Below the pieces are notes generated by a model that ran no database searches, was not told the DNA's origin, and was given only the letters and a program-made list of their open reading frames with translations. Both the position numbers and the translations under genes were made by a program. This document shows positions 11,447-22,965 of a stretch of 64,000 nucleotides of DNA, in pieces. How positions within the stretch are numbered: position 1 is the first letter of the stretch; every line of letters starts with the position of its first letter. This stretch comes from Liriodendron chinense (taxonomy: Eukaryota; Streptophyta; Magnoliopsida; Magnoliales; Magnoliaceae): contig PVNU02002367.1 of assembly GCA_003013855.2 (NCBI GenBank), positions 1 to 64,000 on the forward strand, given 5' to 3'.

Positions 11447-12519
11447 GTCTCCTTGTAATCGATTCCAGGTTGTTGCTTATAGCCATGTGCAACTAGAAGG
11501 GCTTTATATCATTCAAGTGAACCATCCGAACAAACGTTGATTCAATAAACCCACTTACAACCAATTACGTTTTGCTTTTATGTTCTGGGAATAAGTTCCC
11601 AGGTATTATTTGATATCAAAGCATGTATTCGTCAGCCATAGCTGTTCTCCAATTTGGGTCTTTGACAGCCTGTGTAAAACTAGATGGCTCGTCTGGTATC
11701 ATTGATGGAAGAGTAGTACTTAGTAGAGATGGTAACACACGAGGTTTACACGTGCCATCCATATTTCGAGTTGTCATGTGATGATGTGGCATTGCTGGAA
11801 TGGGCATATCCAGTTTGAAGAGGTACATTTGGTTACCGTATCCAAAGTTGGAAACTGCATGGGTTCTAAGTTGGAGAGATAACCTTGCATGAGAGATTTT
11901 TGGATGTGACTGAGTCTGTTGATTTGGAATAATTGGAAGGAGAAGATTGCATCAAACTAGCTAGAGAAATATCTTCATGAGATTTTTGTGGAGAGTCCAC
12001 GTGAGAGTTAAGTGGAGAATCCGAATGAGATTTCTATGGAGAGATTGGTGGAGATATCCTAAAATATTGAGAAGGAGAGAAAGTAGGAATTGTTTTAGAA
12101 GGATACGCTATATCATGTGGAGAAGATTCAAGAGAATTTTAAGGCATGTGGTCAATTTCATGTTGCACAACACAAGGAGGAGAGATTATAGGAGATTTAG
12201 TAGGGCCTTGAAGCCGCATCTCTTTCTCGGAATGAAGTGATGACGTGGAGACATGTTGGACGTTGGATTGAAAAAGATTATTTTCTAACGCATTAGACGC
12301 ATCAACTTGATTTGGTATTTGAGAAAAATTTGGTTGGAGAGGTGTGTTTGGAATTGAAAGATTTGGAAGAGAAGAATTTAAAGAAGTAATGGAAATAGCA
12401 TATGAAGCATGAGAAGCAGGACCACATGCATGATTAACTTGGGTAGAATTCACAAGGGCCTGAAACGGAAAGAAATCCTCCATGAATCGAACATGTTTGC
12501 TTGCGATAACACAGTTCAT
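11447..12519 (-). pseudogene. Copia-I spacer and N-terminal reverse transcriptase fragment
   Basis: From 12519 the - strand reads a serine/proline-rich linker. Then EPSSFTQAVKDPNWRTAMADEY (near 11700-11630) is the usual copia RT entry, followed after a one-base shift by NNTWELIPRT, GCKWVY, DGSLE and HGYKQQPGIDYKET, which is cut at 11447 by the element A LTR. Catalytic motifs lie beyond the break. Frameshifts and stops show decay. Confidence 0.85.
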
Positions 12520-12648
12520 TTTAGGCTCAAAGCAATGATAGCCCTTGGAAAGAGGAGCATAACCAAGGTGAACACATGGGATACTCCTTGGTGTAAGTTT
12601 GTGAGTGGCAGTGGACGAAATATTGGGATAACACAGACAACCAAATAC

Positions 12649-13374
12649 TCAAATCATGAAAAAGTCAGGTGGACTACCATATAAGAGTTGATGAGGAGAT
12701 TGATGGTGTAGATTAGGAGACATGAGTTGATTAATGAGATAGATGGAAGTATTTAATGCTTCCACCAAAAAACTAGATGACAATTGTGCTTGAAAAAGTA
12801 AAGAGTGTATAACATTGAAAATTTGTATGTGTTTACAGTTCGGCAATGCCATTTTGTTGGAGAGTGTGTGGGCATGACACTCGATGAATAATCTCACAAT
12901 CATGAAATAATTTTTAGAATTTTCATTAAGAAATTCACCACTACCATCTAACTAAAACAAAACAAATCCTGTATTAAACACATTTTTCGCAAGATTTCGA
13001 AGAATTAAAAACTCGTCATTCACCTCCGATTTCAATCGAAGCAGAAAAACCCATGAAAACAGAGAATAGTCATCAACAAACAACACATAATAGCGAAAAC
13101 TAGAAATAAAAGTAATAGGAGCTTGCCAAACATCATAATGGATTAATTGAAAAGGAAAAGATGTAAAAGAACTTGACTCTTGAAATGACAACCAGGAATG
13201 TTTACCCAGTTGATAGGCATTACATAACAACTGTTGCGGTGCAGATGCATCGCTTACAATGAGATTATTTCGAAACAAAAAGGAGAGAACTTCAGGCCCC
13301 AGATGTGCTAGACAATGGTTCCACGTATCTGGTGTTATTGTAGTGACAAAAAGAGCATAACATGGAGAATTCAA
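12649..13374 (-). pseudogene. Copia-I GAG pre-integrase and integrase
   Basis: The - strand shows the pre-integrase zinc-binding region (TWNHCLAHLGPEVL) with a degraded second half. It is followed by the integrase core start (IHYDVWQAPI, YYVLFVDDYS) and, after a frame break near 12950-12903, ECHAHTLSNKMALPNCKHIQ and EALNTSIYLINQL. The family pattern is clear; frame breaks rule out activity. Confidence 0.88.
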
Positions 13375-13559
13375 TCAAACAAAAGCAGTGGATCCCAGCT
13401 TCTATAAACGTCCAGAATTATTTAAGTGAAAGACCTTCAGTCTTCAAATCCTTCATAAAAAATTATGCGGATCAAATTCAAACGAACACAAGTTATCAGT
13501 GCAGAATCGACGAACAGAGAGGAGATTCTTTTTCAGAGAAGGGACGATTAAAACATTAG

Positions 13560-13867
13560 GTAATTAAAAACAGAGAGGAGTGCGAAGAATGGAGTTAGCT
13601 TTGTGCGAAATAGGAAGAAGAGCACTATTACCAACAAAGATGCGATCGGAGCCATTATACGGCCGTTTGTCCTTCAAATCTTATGAATTTTCAGTCATAT
13701 GTGAAGAAGGGCCAGTGTTAAGATACCACGCTAATTCACCCGAGTCAGAGACTTGCATAGCAATAAAGAATGTTAGTAGATCAGAATTCACATAGGAGTG
13801 ATTGAATCGTTGACGACATTGAATTGCAATGTGGTTGAATTTTTGACAAATCTGACATTGAATTCTT
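13560..13867 (-). pseudogene. Copia-I CCHC knuckle and protease
   Basis: The - strand reads CQICQKFNHIAIQC (C-x2-C-x4-H-x4-C) near 13860-13820, then AWYLNTGPSSHMT, a decayed form of the copia protease motif DTGASSHMT in which the catalytic Asp has become Asn. Further on come RIFVGNSALLPISH and a stop. The region ends where TGTCACGCCCC begins at 13878. Confidence 0.85.
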
Positions 13868-13877
13868 AACTTCGTAA

Positions 13878-16800
13878 TGTCACGCCCCGAAAATCAGGTG
13901 TCGGGCAGTCCGTAGTTCCCGACTCTTTCGAGGTGACTGTATTTTGGGGGAGTATAGTTTAATAGCACAAATCCATGGAATCAGCTCATAAATAGAGATT
14001 TAAGGCTAAACAGTGTACAATATAGTTTGAATTAAAGTGTAAATACATACAATCATCCACACAACTAAGGAGTCCACTCAGCTGGGGCTCAATATATACA
14101 TGTACAATGAAATCTTTAAGAATATCGACCCAAGACATTCAATTCATGGCAGAAAATGAAACGCAAGACATAGGTAAGCCAACAGGTCCTGCATCTCATG
14201 CATCAAGTGGCAGCAACTCCTGCATCAAAATAACTGGTTGGTGTTTTAAAACACCCCCCAGGTGGAAGTGAGTAATCATACTCAGTGTTACCATTCCCTA
14301 AGTTAAACATGTCATCAACACAATCAAGTACAAGTAGTGAAGCATAACAAATGGTAGGGGCTCTCACACCTACCACCCCAACATCAGTAGATAACATAAC
14401 TTCACAATTAAGTTTCTATTCTAGTTGAATAATGCATGCAATTATGATATGTAAATGTTATGTTCCTGAAAAAATAAACGATGGGGTTACCACCCAGCAG
14501 CAGCATCGGACCAATGCACTTGAAAATGTGATGCATGCATGTTTACTAAGTATTTATTTAATCTCGTATAGAATCAACAGTATTGGCGAAGCTAGAATAC
14601 CTTAATTTTATCAAGAGCCTATTAAACAGAAACACGATCGACAGGAACGCGGCTGAACATTGAACAACGAGGAAAGTCGGACACTGGACAGTGGCCTTAC
14701 CGAACACTAGACAATGCCAGGTCAGGGTACCCTCTATCAGGCCGGGGCCCACCGCTAGGCCAGGGCGTCCTATGCCCAGCTCCTGGAATTGAACAACGAG
14801 GAAAGTCGGACACTGGACAGTGGCCTTACCGAACACTAGACAATGCCAGGTCAGGGTACCCTCTATCAGGCCGGGGCCCACCGCTAGGCCAGGGCGTCCT
14901 ATGCCCAGCTCCTGGAATTCCAATTTGGGTCTGTCACCCAACATAACTGAATAATGAATAAATCGATAAGGGTCTCGATGCCCTAAAATATCATATGCAT
15001 GGTAATGAGTCGTCACCCAAGATCAATGATGGTAGGCTCGTCACCTAGCATCGGTGCTCAAGACTCACGATAAGACCATCAGGATCAATATCGGTCAAAG
15101 ACAGCATAGGCATAGTTACCCATATACCATGCCTGGCCCATGAGCTTCAGTATGTAGGATTTAATGCTCAAGGCTATTGGAGGGCTCATCACTCACACCA
15201 GTAAAAAATAGCTCAAACACAGCTACCCATATTCCATGTCCGGCTCATGAGACTTGATACGTATAGTTATAAGTGACTGCACAACAATGGTAATTGTGGT
15301 ATTCAAGATTCTACAGAATATGTAACAATGATCAAATAAATATGACTAACCCTGAAATTGACTGATTTGGTAGGCCGAGCGAAACATCAACCAAACCGAC
15401 GAAGCTAGGGTCGGTCGATCATGTTACTCCCAATGTCGACCAAACAAGTCCGTGACAGCCAAACCCAAGTAGTCAGTTCATAAATTGTGATTTTCAGAGA
15501 TTAATCACAATCATGTCAATTAAATAATATACAAGCATGTTGTGGGAGGAATAAAACATCATAATATTCATTGTCTCAATCAGGCATAAAACCAAACAGT
15601 TGATATGCGATATACTTCATTTCATATATGGGCGTAAAATCAAACACTTAGCGTGCTATTGCAGGCTAACTCATCAAATTCACAATCAGGCATTAGCCTG
15701 GGTGGATGGTAATCCACTTACTTAAGCATATGCGAACTTCTATTCACTCAGAAATTTCATCAAACACTTGATATACATAACACATTAAATCTCCATATTT
15801 TCATAAAATCGATTCAAATGGGCAATCAATCCACATATTGAAGTAAGCATGTAATTAATCAACACATACAGAATATCAATCATAAACATAAATCATTCGG
15901 CACTCAACTTTGAATGGAATTAAAGAAAAATTCAATTTTCACTATCTAGAACCTTCATGGGCTGATAATAGCCAACTTAGAATAATAGTCCTCACCTGAT
16001 TGATGAATCCACGAGCTAGGAATGAGTATTCCTCAAGGATTTGAAGAAATCCAATTATAACACCTAAATTCGATAAAAACCCTAATTAGAAATGAGAATC
16101 CCTAAGGAAACTTTCTAATTTTTGCAATAGGAGAGATATCTTACCTCAAGGCACAGCTTGCCTACAATCGGTAGAAAGAATGGCAACAGAGTAGAAGGGT
16201 TTGAGCAAACCCTAGAAGAAAACCCAAGCAAAATCTCCAAATTCATTTCAAATGGAATTCTCAAATGGGCTTGGTATTTATAGTTCCAGATGGTCCTAAA
16301 GTTGAGGTGAGTCACACAACTCACCCTCTCTGGTCATGACCTATGTTGTGCTGTTCAGGATAGGGTGTTAGACATCTGGTGTAGGGGAAAGGTCAAGTTC
16401 AGTAAGACAATCGATTTCGTGTAGATTCGTGATCAACAGCCCACTAACGAACGGTTTATAGCTGTTCTAGGTTTTCGGGACACCAATTGGATGATTTAGA
16501 TAATAAAGTTTGGTGAATCCTTTTACTGGGTCGTAACGTACACTAGCGAGTATCGGATTATAATGGTAACGCGGATTTATTTAGAGTTTCAAGCATCATA
16601 AATCGAATTAGGTTACCAGTTGAGTCCGAATGGAGATTAGGTCATTAATTAGGTCAAATCGACTCTGGTACTTTAGATAATCGAGATCCAATTTGTTAAT
16701 CAGGGTAGTCTAAGGTGGATCTGCACTGGAAATCGGTTATACATGTAAATCAATTATGATTCCAGTAAATCATGGTTCGAGGTTCGTAAATCAACAGATC

Positions 16801-17390
16801 GGACGTAGGATTTGACGATTAGAAAAGAATTGGTGGCTATCCATAATATCTAACGAAGAATGTACGGTTAGATTGATGTATCTAAATGTCTTACGAGGTT
16901 TCGAATCAAATCGGATCGTCCAAACTAAGGTTTTCAATACAAATCTCCTAGAGTCTTAGTTCTAAATCGGGCGTCTGCACTCTCAATTAATAATTAAATT
17001 AGAAAATTTTTAGAGGTGCTCGAGTATCTCTCAAGGCTCGAGGATTGAACTTTCCATGTCGGCATAGAGGGCAGTTGTAACCTATTGCAACCATTCGTTC
17101 GAAGAAAACCACAAAGGATCAAAACCTGTCATTATAGGCCGTGCATCTTCCCCTATCAAGCAACTCCACAACTCGATCTTGAATAGACCTAGATCTAAGA
17201 TCCAAAAACTGCATTGTGTGGCCCATCTGATGAGTATACAATCACCAGATAAGATTGTGTGTAGCATCCTATGTGAGCACACAACCAAAGAGAGATGGAG
17301 ACGGGGATTGGTTTTGCAAGATGGCTCTTTTCAACGGGTGGAGAAAAAGTAAAAAAGCAAAAAAACGAAAATTACTAAAATGCTAAACTA
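13878..17390. mobile_element. LTR-like insertion in copia-I gag, boundaries uncertain
   Basis: The block begins TGTCACGCCCCGAAAATC, a start common to many plant LTRs, directly where the copia-I frame stops. I could not find its right end or a matching second LTR. It has no retroviral domains, contains a perfect 129 bp tandem duplication (14660-14917), and reads as AT-rich sequence after 15500. It may be a long solo LTR or the remnant of a larger element. Confidence 0.4.
14660..14917 (+). repeat. Perfect 129 bp tandem duplication
   Basis: The segment from TTGAACAACGAGGAAAG to CAGCTCCTGGAA occurs at 14660-14788 and again at 14789-14917. I see no differences, so the duplication is recent. As 129 is a multiple of three, an antisense ORF stays open across it, but that ORF has no recognisable domain. 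Confidence 0.93.
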
Positions 17391-17499
17391 ATTTTCAGCA
17401 AATAAGTAATGACAACTATCGATTAACCAAACTAACTTATCTCAAATAGGTTACTTAACCACTGCTGTCAGCAAGAAAAAAAACCTTATTTGGTGGCAT

Positions 17500-18030
17500 C
17501 TAAACGGCCCTGGGTGAGACCCAGCCTCACCCAAGACGGTGCCGCCCTCACCGTGGGCTCACCAAGGGGCCAACCTTGATGTATGTATTATGTAGCCGTC
17601 CATGCGTTTTTCCGTATCGTTCTAGGGCATTATTCCATAAAAAAAAAATGAAAACAGATTCAATTATCAGGTGGTGATTGACCGCCCTACCATTAAAAAA
17701 TTTCTAAGGCGCACTTTAATGTTTCTGTAGTGTTTATTTAATATCCAATCTGTTGATAAGGTTACAAAAGCCTGGATGAAGGAACAAAACAAATATTAGT
17801 TTGATTCAAAACTTTTGTGGCCCATTAATGGCTCAATTAACATTGTTTCCTATGGTACGGTCCACCTGAAAATTAGATCTGTTTCATTTCTCGGATAATG
17901 TCATAAAATGATCTGGAAAAGTGGATGGACGGCGTGGATACAAAATACATACATCAAGGTGGGGCCATCTGTAAGGGCCGCACCGTTTTGGGTGATACCG
18001 GGGTCTCACTCTCACCTAATCCGCTCCCTT
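17500..18030. mobile_element. MITE with long terminal inverted repeats
   Basis: The left end (about 17510-17600: GTGAGACCCAGCCTCACCC, ACGGTGCCGCCCT, AACCTTGATGTATGTATT) is the inverted counterpart of the right end (about 17940-18020: ATACATACATCAAGGTGGGG, GGGCCGCACCGT, GGGTGATACCGGGGTCTCAC). The middle is also partly self-complementary, so the whole could fold into a hairpin. No coding capacity. A related, truncated copy lies at 19800-20210. Confidence 0.75.
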
Positions 18031-19067
18031 GAACCTTGACCCATGTTCCTCGAGAACACAGAAAAGTGTACATATGCATCTACGAAATCAAACATTTTCC
18101 AGTGGACCAAGCATGATGTACCGCCGCGTTCCCCAAAAAAGGAGTCTCAGAAGATATCGACCGTTTGATTAATTGCTTGCAAAGGCTAAAAAGCAACGGT
18201 CCATATTCAATCATCCCAGACAATCCCGATGATTCAATTTTTAATCTGGCTTCCGTTGTAAATTCAATGAGGTTTTTCCTACTATGGACCGGCCACTTTA
18301 GATCTCACCCGTTGAACTGTATGGATCTCATCCATCTATTTTAGGTCTATGAATGGCCGACACGAAGTTCGGCAGTCGTGATGGACCACTGAAGATAAAT
18401 ATCTATGTTATATAAGAGAAAAACCACGGAGTATGCTAATTGGTACGCACAAACTAAGACATTGTACTTGGGACATACAAGCGACTCAAATCAGACCGTC
18501 CAAACGGTGACTACCACTTTAGATGGATCAGCAAATAAAATCTACAGTAATTCGATTACTTAGCTAGCAGATCGGTGGACATTTATTGGACGGTAGATCA
18601 GAGAAGTAGCCGATGATCTGAGTCGAGCAAAACAAGCGTCTGCCGAATGGATTTTGGATAAAGATCTATCTATAGTGGGTACCAGAATTAGGAAAGTTAA
18701 AATCGAAATAGTGCATGGCACGTGTACAATTTGTGAGTGACCACTATCAACCACCATACTCTGCCAGTGTATATATCAAATAATTCTACATCGGAACACG
18801 TGGCCTGGCATGTTTAGACCACACTATCAGGTGGGCCATGCCTCTAAAATCACAGTGGTCCAATTTTTGTCCATTTGAATGCTAGTAGTTGCTTTAACAG
18901 AGTTTTCTGAATGTCCATCTCTGATCTAATCGATGGCTAGGATCCTTCAATGGACTCTATTGTTTGGGCACATTGCATTTGTGTTAGGTCTGCAGGTGAG
19001 GTAGTGACAACAGAATAGTGGCCCATCTCAATGTATATGTTGTATATCCATGCCGTCAATCCATTTA
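18031..19067. other. Non-coding spacer with MITE-like fragments
   Basis: No gene is seen. The stretch 18770-19067 has phrases (GGTGGGCCATGCCTC, GGCCCATCTCAATGTATATG) like those at MITE ends elsewhere in the window. Copia-I gag stops near 19068 where this begins. Confidence 0.5.
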
Positions 19068-19494
19068 GAAGCATAGACGACAGTTGTAACATCCATGTCG
19101 GTCGAAGGAGTAACACGTTGAGACAAAGTTCTTGATTGAGATCAATCAGCAGAGGTCGAATCTCATCAAAGGTGGGAAGTGGAGGTAGAATCGAAAGCAC
19201 ATGGAGGACAAGCTATGTATCAGATACAGAGTGACCAATGGCATGAAGGGAACCACTCATGGTTTTGAACTTTTGTAGATATGAAGTCACGGAGAGAGTT
19301 CATTCCTTCAGAGTTTGTAGTTGGAGTTTTAACTAAAGATGATGAGAAGAAACCTGATCTAAGAGGAGTTTCTCAATGGCGAGCCATGCATCTCGGGCTG
19401 TTGATGTTGATATGCTGAGAATGGATTCAAAATGTCATAGATAAGAGTAGCATTAATCCAGGAGAGCACCGTTGTATCTTGTTGGATCCATAAT
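19068..19494 (-). pseudogene. Copia-I gag, middle part
   Basis: The - strand reads WIQQDTTVL, SWINATLIYDIL, then TARDAWLAIEKLL, LQKFKTMSGSLHAIGHSVSD, LVLHVLSILPPL and FDEIRPLLI, which is the usual copia gag (UBN2/DUF4219-type) sequence, with several stops and frame changes. At 19494 it is cut by the hAT MITE and resumes at 30788 in frame. Confidence 0.87.
19487..19494. repeat. 8 bp target-site duplicate, left (TCCATAAT)
   Basis: TCCATAAT stands immediately left of TAGGGCTGCACA and again at 30788-30795 right of TGTGCAGCCCTA. An 8 bp duplication is the hAT signature. Confidence 0.88.
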
Positions 19495-19699
19495 TAGGGC
19501 TGCACATCGATTCGATCGATTCAATTTTGGATGAAATCGAAGTTGAGTTGATCATAAATTTTCGAAATTGAATCGACTTTTAATTTTGAAATTTTGAATT
19601 GAAATTGAATTGACCTTATTTTTTTTGGAATTGATATAAGATTGAATTGATGGATTTTTTTTATTTGATTCAATTCGATTTTTCACACATTGCAAATTG

Positions 19700-20574
19700 A
19701 AAACCTACAAGCTTTGTAGGTTTGGATTTTATAGTACCTCAAATAGTAATATTAGTAAAAATACTTTTGAAAACATATGCATAGTAGCTAGACCGTTTTA
19801 GATCATGAGTCCAAAAATGAAGAAGATCCAAATTTCAGGTGGACCATGCTATCGGAAATAGTGGTGATTGAATGCTATACCATTAAAAACTTCCTATGGC
19901 CCACTGTAACGTTTACATAATGCTTATTTTTCTTCCAACGTGTTAATAAGTTACATAAATCTGGATGAAGTAAATTAAAAAAAAACAAGCTTGATCCAAA
20001 ATTTAAGTGGCTCATTAATTTCCAATCACCACTATTTCCTATGGTGTGGTCCACCTAAGAGTTGTATCTGCTTCAGGTTTGGAATCGCGTCCTATAATGA
20101 TGAATAAAAATGGTTAGGCGGATTGAATATAAAATTCATATACCAAGGTGGGCCCCACGATAAGGACCGCATCATCTTGGGTGAGGCCAAGGCCGCACCT
20201 AATTTTTACCTACACAAAGATAGGTGGGCTACTATAATGTTTGTGAGAAATCCACCCGGTCCATTTGTTTTGTATGGTCATATTAGGATGTGAGCAAAAA
20301 AATGAGGTAGATCTAGAACTCAAGTGGGCCGGACGATAAGAAAAAGTGAGTAGGAAAATACCTACTGTTGAAACCTTATTGGGGTCCACCATTATTTTTA
20401 TATGCCATCCATACCGTTCTCAAGGTCATTCCTACTGGGATTATCTGAAAATGTAAAAATATTAGTTTGATCCAAAACTTCTGTAGCCCCTCGAATGTTC
20501 AACAACAGACTTTCAATCCTCAATGTTTCTTGCCGTGCAGCCCACTTTCATTTTGGATCTACCTCATTTTTATC
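19700..20574. other. MITE-derived sequence, left flank of the Athila-like element
   Basis: About 19800-20210 is a diverged relative of the 17500-18030 MITE (shared phrases: TTAATAAGTTAC, TTTCCTATGGTGTGGTCCACC, ACCAAGGTGGGCC). From 20211 to 20574 comes another MITE-like piece that appears to continue at 30273-30360 after the inserted retrotransposon. No gene. Confidence 0.6.
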
Positions 20575-21786
20575 TGATTGATTTCCTCCAAGTGCAAAGG
20601 TTCAATTACAATATTCCTGTGAGTACAGGGTCAATCCCACGAAGACAGTCTACTGAGAAAGCTTCTTACAGATCAACTAAACAGATAATGAAAATAGATA
20701 TCAAAGGATCTATCCCAAATAGATTAAGGATTTGGATTGATATGGAAAAATCAAACCAAAGCATCGAAGTTCCACACATGAATTTAACAAACCATCTATC
20801 ATGACTGATAATGATAACTCAACTAGATCAGAACACTATGGTCTGTTTAGTCGGAATATTTAACAAATGAAGCATGTAAAAAGGAGTAGAAAACTGTCAA
20901 GGATTATAAATCTCAAGTTTTACATCATGAAAACATACTTTTGGGCTCCAAGGATTGTAAGGATTTGAGATCCATGAGATCACAAATCAAACAATATGGA
21001 AGATCAAAATCCTCTCCCGTCTAAGAAATCTGTATTAGCTAGATCTAAGCATCCACCATACGGTTCTCACATGATGGATCAAAGATTTTCCTAATACAAG
21101 ATAATATGTATCAATCTTAAGATCCCATCATGAAATCATTAAGGAATCATCATGATGGATAATCTATTGAATCCATGTGCTTCCCTTCTAGCTCTGGCTA
21201 GAAGAGAATTAGAAGCACATATTTAAAAATGAAAATGGACAAAAAAAGAATAAATAAAAGAGGAGAAGAATTGCAATAATAAAAAAAAACTTGAATTGAT
21301 CTAAAGAACTTACACCTTAATAAACTTACATGAATAAAGAATCAAGTAAAAAAAATATCTCTCTCTCTCTCTCTGGAAACTCCTAGGAAAGAAATCTAAA
21401 AGAAAAGGAAAAAATGGAATATGATTTGTGGAATTCGGCTCCCCTTTTATAGACTTGCACCGTCTCAAAATTCACAATTTAACAGCCCCAGGGCTATTTC
21501 TGCACTTTCTGCATATTACTTTTCGAGCCCTGCAGTTATGGATTTGGACTTTTCAGGACATTTTCTGCATCATTCAACACCGTACAACTTCTTTTGATCT
21601 TCTTTCATCCACATGCTCAGATCACCATCTCTTGGACTTTAAATCACCTTTTTAGCTCGAATTCATTATAATTCATTCAATCACTATTAAACATGAAAAC
21701 ATATGTAATTAGATCATTTTAGCCAGATAATTCATGTAAATGCAAAATGAACATGGGGTTAAACATGCAAAATTTATCACTCAACA
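20575..21786 (-). repeat. 3' LTR of the Athila-like element
   Basis: Runs from TGATTGATTTCCTCC to ATCACTCAACA and matches 29044-30272 along its whole length. The main length difference is a short CT microsatellite near 21357. Confidence 0.93.
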
Positions 21787-22965
21787 CACCCCTCAACCAA
21801 CATTTTGCTAGTCCTCGAGCAAAATATGTGAAATTTATATTAAAAAATAATTTAGAAAAAATGTGTACCAAACCTATCAATCAAATACATTAGAGTTCCA
21901 GAATAAGTTACACATAACCTAGGTAGAATAATGAAAATGTATTCCAATTCCTTAATTAATTCCAATAGATTGAGTTACCTAGATCCCTCAAAATTCAGAA
22001 TAATTATGATTTAACACTCACTTGTACATGATGATACTGGAGTAACTAAAGTTTATGATTGTGTAAGTTAGTCTATTCATTCACCTCCAATCATCCTTAT
22101 GTTCATAGGGTTACCTCGAACACCAGCTCACCTGCCTAATCTTGACATCACGCATTTGATTTTTTTTTTTTTCAATTCTCATAGATATAACATTATTCTC
22201 TCACCCTACTTCATTGGACAGCTGAAGAATTCAAAAGGCTTACTTCAGACTGACTAAAACACAACAATGGTAACGACTCATGATCAAGTCCCAGCCCTAG
22301 ATTGCCAATTCTCCTATGGCTGACTGATTTTTTCTCAAAATATTTTTTTTTTTTGCAACATTTTTTTAAAGCTTACTGGTCTTATTTACTTATAAACTTA
22401 AGGCTGTGAAGTTTATGATTCAACTAACTACACTTTCATTAATTTAGGCATCAAGTGTGTCATGTGAAAAATGAGTGTCAAGTTTTAATATATTCTAACT
22501 TATTAATTAACCTAGTTAACTTATCAATGAAATTTTTCAGTCCTTGAAATCTAAATTCATTAATTGTCTTTGTTAGTTGTAAACTACATTCTGGAATCCA
22601 TGTATCCTTTTAACAAGTCATACTACACAATTTCTGAAAAAATATTTGAAAAAAATTTCACACATTTTAGGTATGTATGATGACTTAAACTCACAAAAGT
22701 GAAAATAAAATGACTCAAAGAAATCTAAAAATTGACTCAATTTGCAGATTCATGGCATAGTCCTCACCCCCCATCCTAAAATTTACATTGTCCACAATGT
22801 AAATGATAAAGCATATAATGCAAAATAAAGGAACAAAGTGAAAGGGATGAGTATCACCTGAAAAATGAAGAACCATCTGCTAAACACTAGCAAAACAAAA
22901 ATAAAAAAATAAAACAAAATTGAATTAAAATGCACCAGCGAATGGAAACTAGCTCTAGTCTTAAA
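21787..22965 (-). other. Athila-like element: polypurine tract and 3' untranslated region
   Basis: On the - strand GGTTGAGGGGTG stands directly before the 3' LTR (21787-21798), a good polypurine tract. The rest, up to the end of pol, is AT-rich with no ORF, so the env-like or extra ORF found in some Athila elements is absent. Confidence 0.8.

Noticed and set aside
9909..11451. Solo LTR with near-duplicate flanks GTATC and GTCTC
   Set aside because: The bases left of 9914 form a polypurine tract and the interrupted copia RT does not continue there, so this is the 3' LTR of an element extending left. The flank similarity is chance.
11595..11625. A primer-site-like TTTGATATCAAAGC on the + strand, suggesting a + strand copia LTR before it
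   Set aside because: The - strand of 11447-11620 reads as copia RT (NNTWELIPRT, GCKWVY, HGYKQQPGIDYKET) with one frame change, so this is coding sequence of copia-I and the match is chance.
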